Origin: Candidatus Latescibacterota bacterium
Lineage (GTDB): Bacteria > Latescibacterota > Latescibacteria > Latescibacterales > Latescibacteraceae
DNA: 37,455 bases
Direction of reading: 5' to 3'
NCBI GenBank assembly: GCA_016927495.1
Contig: JAFGMP010000192.1
Span: 1-37,455 of the forward strand
Made by a program: the position numbers and the translations under genes. Under the pieces are notes generated by a model. That model worked only from the letters and a program-made list of their open reading frames with translations, was not told the DNA's origin and did no database searches. Each line of letters opens with the position of its first letter. Positions within the stretch are counted from its first letter, which is position 1. Below are positions 34,357-37,455 of the stretch, piece after piece.

Positions 34357-35762
34357 GGCGCTAAATCCTCTTTTTGCATAAGCACTGCACCAAGTTCGGC
34401 TTCAACGACCATATCACCCTCGACGAAACCTTTGCCGGCCATGATGCAGAGTGTTCCACGTCGTTTGACAATATCGAGTTCAAAACGAACCTGATCACCC
34501 GGTTCTACCGGTTTTCTGAATTTCGCTTTATTTATCGACGTGAAAAATATAAGTTTATCATTTGTTTCAGTCTCGGCATCCAGCATAAGAATTCCACCTA
34601 CCTGAGCCATAGCTTCGATAAGGAGAACACCGGGCATAATGGGACGCATGGGGAAATGTCCCTGAAAAAATGGCTCGTTTGCCGTAACATTCTTAATACC
34701 GATAACCTTTTTGCCCGGAATGAGGTCGATTATACGGTCAACAAGCAGGAAAGGGTAACGATGTGGCATAATCTTTTTTATCGCATTGATGTCAAGAAGA
34801 AAACCGTCAGTTTCACGTTCCTGATATTTCATTTTTATGCGGGTTTTTTCCCAGTATGACCTGATTTTTCGTACCAGTTCTATATTCGCCTTATGCCCCG
34901 ATCGGGCAGCCATGATATGTCCCTTTATAGGATGTCCCAAAAGGTAGAGATCACCGATCAGGTCTAGCGTCTTATGCCGTGCAAATTCGTTGGGGAATCG
35001 AAGCGGCGTACCGTTTAAAAGACCGTTTTCACCACAGGTGACTTCCTTGTTGTCGTTAAAAAGCCGTTTCAGGTAGTCAACTTCTTTCTGGTCCCATGGT
35101 TTATCTATGACAACAAGGGCATTTTCAGGTGTACCACCTTTTGCAAGACCGGCTTCCTTGAGCATTTCCACTTCACTTAAAAAACAGAAGGTACGTGACG
35201 GAGCGTATTCGGTCTCAAACTCATCGATGGAATACATACTTGTATACTGAGTTCCAATCGCTTTGTTATGGTAATCAATCATAAAAGTGATGCGAAATTC
35301 ATCTGAAGGCACAGCTACAAGTTCTACTCCCTCACCTTTCTCCGCGTCATAACCTATAGTTTCGTCAAGAACAATATAATCACGTGGAGAATCGAGTTCG
35401 ATTATTCCTGCTTTTTTCAATGCTTTAACAAACTCTGTCGCCGAACCATCGCAAACCGGTGGCTCGATTCCGTTTATATCGACGTATACATTATCTATTC
35501 TCAAACCTGCGAGCGCAGCAAGAACATGCTCGACAGTATGTACTTTTATATTGTTAATCCCGATTGTTGTCCCGCGGCTGATATCAACGACATTTTCAAT
35601 ATGTGCAGGAATTTCAGGTATACCCCCGATATCGGTTCTTCTAAAAATAATGCCTGTATTTTTCTGTGCCGGCTTGAAAATAAGATCATTTTGAGTCCCG
35701 GTATGCAGCCCTGTCCCTTTTATTGAAACCTCACCGGCAATTGTAGTTTGTTTTTCAAACAT
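34353..35762 (-). CDS. lpxC/fabZ: Fused LpxC deacetylase and FabZ dehydratase
   Basis: A 469-residue two-domain enzyme. Residues 1-300 are LpxC: the [13 protein letters not shown] motif gives Glu78 and zinc ligand His79; [14 protein letters not shown] gives zinc ligands His263 and Asp267; and [11 protein letters not shown] gives His290. Residues about 322-469 are Fab[13 protein letters not shown] with catalytic His334 and [14 protein letters not shown] with Glu383. LpxC commits UDP-3-acyl-GlcNAc to lipid A; FabZ dehydrates 3-hydroxyacyl-ACP, so the fusion joins the two fates of the same hydroxyacyl pool. The fusion is typical of the Bacteroidetes/Chlorobi/Fibrobacteres side of the tree. It sits 3 bases after lpxD, with GGAG 7 bases before the ATG. 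Confidence 0.96.
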   Translation of the reverse strand: MFEKQTTIAGEVSIKGTGLHTGTQNDLIFKPAQKNTGIIFRRTDIGGIPEIPAHIENVVDISRGTTIGINNIKVHTVEHVLAALAGLRIDNVYVDINGIEPPVCDGSATEFVKALKKAGIIELDSPRDYIVLDETIGYDAEKGEGVELVAVPSDEFRITFMIDYHNKAIGTQYTSMYSIDEFETEYAPSRTFCFLSEVEMLKEAGLAKGGTPENALVVIDKPWDQKEVDYLKRLFNDNKEVTCGENGLLNGTPLRFPNEFARHKTLDLIGDLYLLGHPIKGHIMAARSGHKANIELVRKIRSYWEKTRIKMKYQERETDGFLLDINAIKKIMPHRYPFLLVDRIIDLIPGKKVIGIKNVTANEPFFQGHFPMRPIMPGVLLIEAMAQVGGILMLDAETETNDKLIFFTSINKAKFRKPVEPGDQVRFELDIVKRRGTLCIMAGKGFVEGDMVVEAELGAVLMQKEDLAP

Positions 35763-35765
35763 ACG

Positions 35766-36815
35766 TTAACTCCGTTCCTTTATAATACGCTCCAATTCTA
35801 AAATTCTTTTCTCCTGAGCTTTAACCTTTTTTATAAGTTCCGGTAGATTTCTTAATGCAGCTTCCAGTCTCATAGCTTTCATATGGATTTTGGCAGGATA
35901 CCCTGAAACAGTTTCATTTTCTGCAACATCTTTCGTTACACCCGCCTGAGCACCTACAGAGGCGCCGTCGTTGATAGTCAAATGTCCCGAAATTCCTGCC
36001 TGTCCGCCCAATTTGACATTGTTTCCGATTTTTGTCGAACCGGAAATTCCTGCCTGTGAAGCGATAACGGTATCGGACCCAATTTGTACATTGTGCGCCA
36101 CTTGTATGAGGTTATCGAGTTTTGTACCCCTTTTAATGACGGTTTCACCGAAAACGGCACGATCAACACAGGTTCCGGCACCAATTTCCACCTCATCTTC
36201 AATCCTGACAATACCGATCTGGGGAATTTTGTGATAACGGCCTTTGTGAGGTGCAAAACCGAAACCATCCGAGCCAATCACAGCGCCGGCTTGCAAAATA
36301 ACCGAATTTCCGATAATACAGCGATCCATTATGGTAACATTGGGGTAAATTATACAATCCTTGCCGATACTGCTTTTCGTAAGAATTACCGAGCAAGGTC
36401 CCAGAACAGTATTATCGCCGATAATCACATCAGATTGAATAACTGCAAAAGGGCCGACTGAAACATTATTTCCTATCTTTGCATCAGGATCGATGACGGC
36501 ATTTGGGTGAATACCCGATGCTATATCTGTGGATTTTCTTGTATTGAATAACGCCAGTAGTTTGACAAACGTAAAATAGGGATTTTCAACTTCGATAGGG
36601 AGAATATTATCCGGAACCGGAGTTCCTTTCCCGACAAGAACCACTTGTGCGTTTGTTGTGTTCAAATGTTTTAAATATTTTGGATTTGAAAGAAAACAAA
36701 TATCTTCGGGCCTTGCTTCTTCAATAGAAGAAAGGCCTTTAATCACAATGTTTTCAGCCTGCCGGGGAATTTCACACCCGATCACATGGCAAATGTGTTC
36801 AAGTGTAAAACTCAT
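35766..36815 (-). CDS. lpxD: UDP-3-O-acylglucosamine N-acyltransferase LpxD
   Basis: A 349-residue LpxD. The N-terminal uridine-binding domain includes GLSSIEEARPEDICFLSNPK; the hexapeptide left-handed helix follows (IGNNVSVGPFAVIQSDVIIG onward); GSDGFGFAPHKGRYHKIPQIG and NLIQVAHNVQIG, with the catalytic His, are conserved; and the C-terminus ends in a helix rich in Lys/Glu. It adds the N-linked hydroxyacyl chain to UDP-3-acylglucosamine. The ATG overlaps the skp stop as ATGA, the common skp-lpxD-fabZ-lpxA-lpxB order of diderm bacteria. Confidence 0.96.
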   Translation of the reverse strand: MSFTLEHICHVIGCEIPRQAENIVIKGLSSIEEARPEDICFLSNPKYLKHLNTTNAQVVLVGKGTPVPDNILPIEVENPYFTFVKLLALFNTRKSTDIASGIHPNAVIDPDAKIGNNVSVGPFAVIQSDVIIGDNTVLGPCSVILTKSSIGKDCIIYPNVTIMDRCIIGNSVILQAGAVIGSDGFGFAPHKGRYHKIPQIGIVRIEDEVEIGAGTCVDRAVFGETVIKRGTKLDNLIQVAHNVQIGSDTVIASQAGISGSTKIGNNVKLGGQAGISGHLTINDGASVGAQAGVTKDVAENETVSGYPAKIHMKAMRLEAALRNLPELIKKVKAQEKRILELERIIKERS

Positions 36816-37363
36816 TGGCTTGATACATCCTTCGCCAGTTCTTCCAGAAGATAATCGGACAGATCATATTTTTCGTCGGCGTATAAAATTGGGCCTTCAG
36901 CATCGAAAATATAATCATAATTCTCTTCTTTACCGATTTTCATCAGTATTTCATTGATTCGGTTAATGATCGGCTGAAGAAGTTTTTCCTGTTCCTTAAC
37001 AAGCTTGCCGGTTCTCTGATTATATAATTCATCATAATATTTATCAAGATCTTCACGACTCTTTTGTAATTCCTCACGTTTTTTCTGGATCATTTCTTCG
37101 CTCATAAGCAAAGCACGTTTCTCAGCATCCTGAAATTCTTTCTGAAGTTCTTCCCCCTGCTTCTGGAGTTTGTCCACTTCCTCTTTTTCGTATTCACCGA
37201 GCTCTTTCATGGCAGTTTTATATGGCTCATATTTATCAAAAATATATTGAGGACGAATATATCCTATTTTCAGTTCGGCTCCGGCATTTAAAGCACCCAT
37301 TGTGATAAAAGTGCATGATATCGCTAATACGCAATAAGTGATTTTTTTCATGTTGTGTGACAT
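36812..37363 (-). CDS. skp: Periplasmic chaperone Skp/OmpH
   Basis: A roughly 183-residue Skp-like chaperone. After a signal peptide (MKKITYCVLAISCTF..., cleavage near NAGA) comes LKIGYIRPQYIF, then a long Glu/Lys/Gln-rich coiled-coil hairpin (about residues 55-135) forming the tentacles, and the closing beta-strand region DYIFDAEGPILYADEKYDLS. Skp holds unfolded outer-membrane proteins in the periplasm. I start it at ATG 37363 because AGGAG stands 6 bases upstream; ATG 37369 abuts that site, and ATG 37351 (Met-Lys-Lys) is a further possibility. The gene upstream, beyond the right edge, is expected to be bamA but is not visible. Confidence 0.9.
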   Translation of the reverse strand: MSHNMKKITYCVLAISCTFITMGALNAGAELKIGYIRPQYIFDKYEPYKTAMKELGEYEKEEVDKLQKQGEELQKEFQDAEKRALLMSEEMIQKKREELQKSREDLDKYYDELYNQRTGKLVKEQEKLLQPIINRINEILMKIGKEENYDYIFDAEGPILYADEKYDLSDYLLEELAKDVSSQ

Positions 37364-37455
37364 TAACATCTCCTATGATAAAAGTCAACTCCAAAATGAA
37401 TTTGTACTAAATTAAGTTGTTCTAATTACTCCATTTGTAAAGTCTTCAAAGACGA

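Noticed and set aside
33865..34494. Plus-strand open frame of 209 codons across the lpxA/lpxC-fabZ junction
   Set aside because: It lies antisense to two firmly identified genes, has no family motif and no ribosome binding site; it is a codon-bias shadow.
37370..37455. Possible tail of an upstream bamA gene at the right edge
   Set aside because: Minus-strand frames all close within the edge sequence and none shows a clear barrel C-terminus, so nothing can be assigned.

Overview
The window looks like a chromosomal core-genome segment from a Gram-negative (diderm) bacterium of about 40% GC. Lipid A, outer-membrane and PTS/HprK genes point to the broad FCB neighbourhood (Fibrobacteres/Latescibacteria-like or a related candidate phylum). 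The pointers are a fused LpxC-FabZ, a PorV/UPF0164-type outer-membrane protein, an Omp85-like barrel, a Tat-exported DUF362 protein and an HprK linked to mannose-family PTS proteins. This placement is inference; no rRNA or tRNA is present to test it. I saw no phage, insertion sequence, CRISPR array or clearly broken gene.

Almost all genes are on the minus strand in tightly packed operons with many ATGA, TTGA or TGATG stop/start overlaps. Reading the minus strand from the right edge: (1) skp-lpxD-lpxC/fabZ-lpxA-Gfo/Idh/MocA oxidoreductase-lpxB (37.4 to 31.4 kb) makes the early lipid A intermediates; a Tat-exported DUF362 protein lies below it. (2) A plus-strand island (25.5 to 29.9 kb) carries UDP-glucose dehydrogenase, then an overlapping trio: LpxH-like UDP-diacylglucosamine hydrolase, DUF4432 aldose-epimerase-like protein, and aldo/keto reductase with two 4Fe-4S clusters. 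(3) A single-gene unit encodes a lipoprotein with two cupin-like regions and an SMP-30 beta-propeller, and ends in a perfect 10-bp hairpin terminator. (4) A unit with a near-consensus promoter holds lepA, two tandem signal peptidase I genes and hemW. (5) hpf-hprK-EIIA(Man)-EIIB(Man)-mlaD-purB-glycerate kinase-porV-like closes with a hairpin terminator at about 11.3 kb. (6) era-purD-purE-tsaC/yrdC, then transglutaminase-like protein-ABC ATPase-ABC permease-Omp85-like barrel. (7) A second near-consensus promoter starts a small unit of low-molecular-weight phosphatase, two glycosyltransferases and a truncated secreted protein at the left edge.

Two themes recur. One is envelope construction: lipid A synthesis, OMP chaperone, signal peptidases, sugar-nucleotide and glycosyltransferase genes, and MCE lipid transport. 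The other is housekeeping and regulation: purine synthesis, translation GTPases, ribosome hibernation, HPr kinase. The points most worth following up are: a transglutaminase-like protein whose catalytic Cys is replaced by Thr, sitting in one gene string with an ABC exporter and an outer-membrane barrel; an EIIA/EIIB pair with HprK but no EIIC/EIID, HPr or EI nearby, followed by an orphan MCE protein; and a GnnA-like oxidoreductase between lpxA and lpxB without its aminotransferase.
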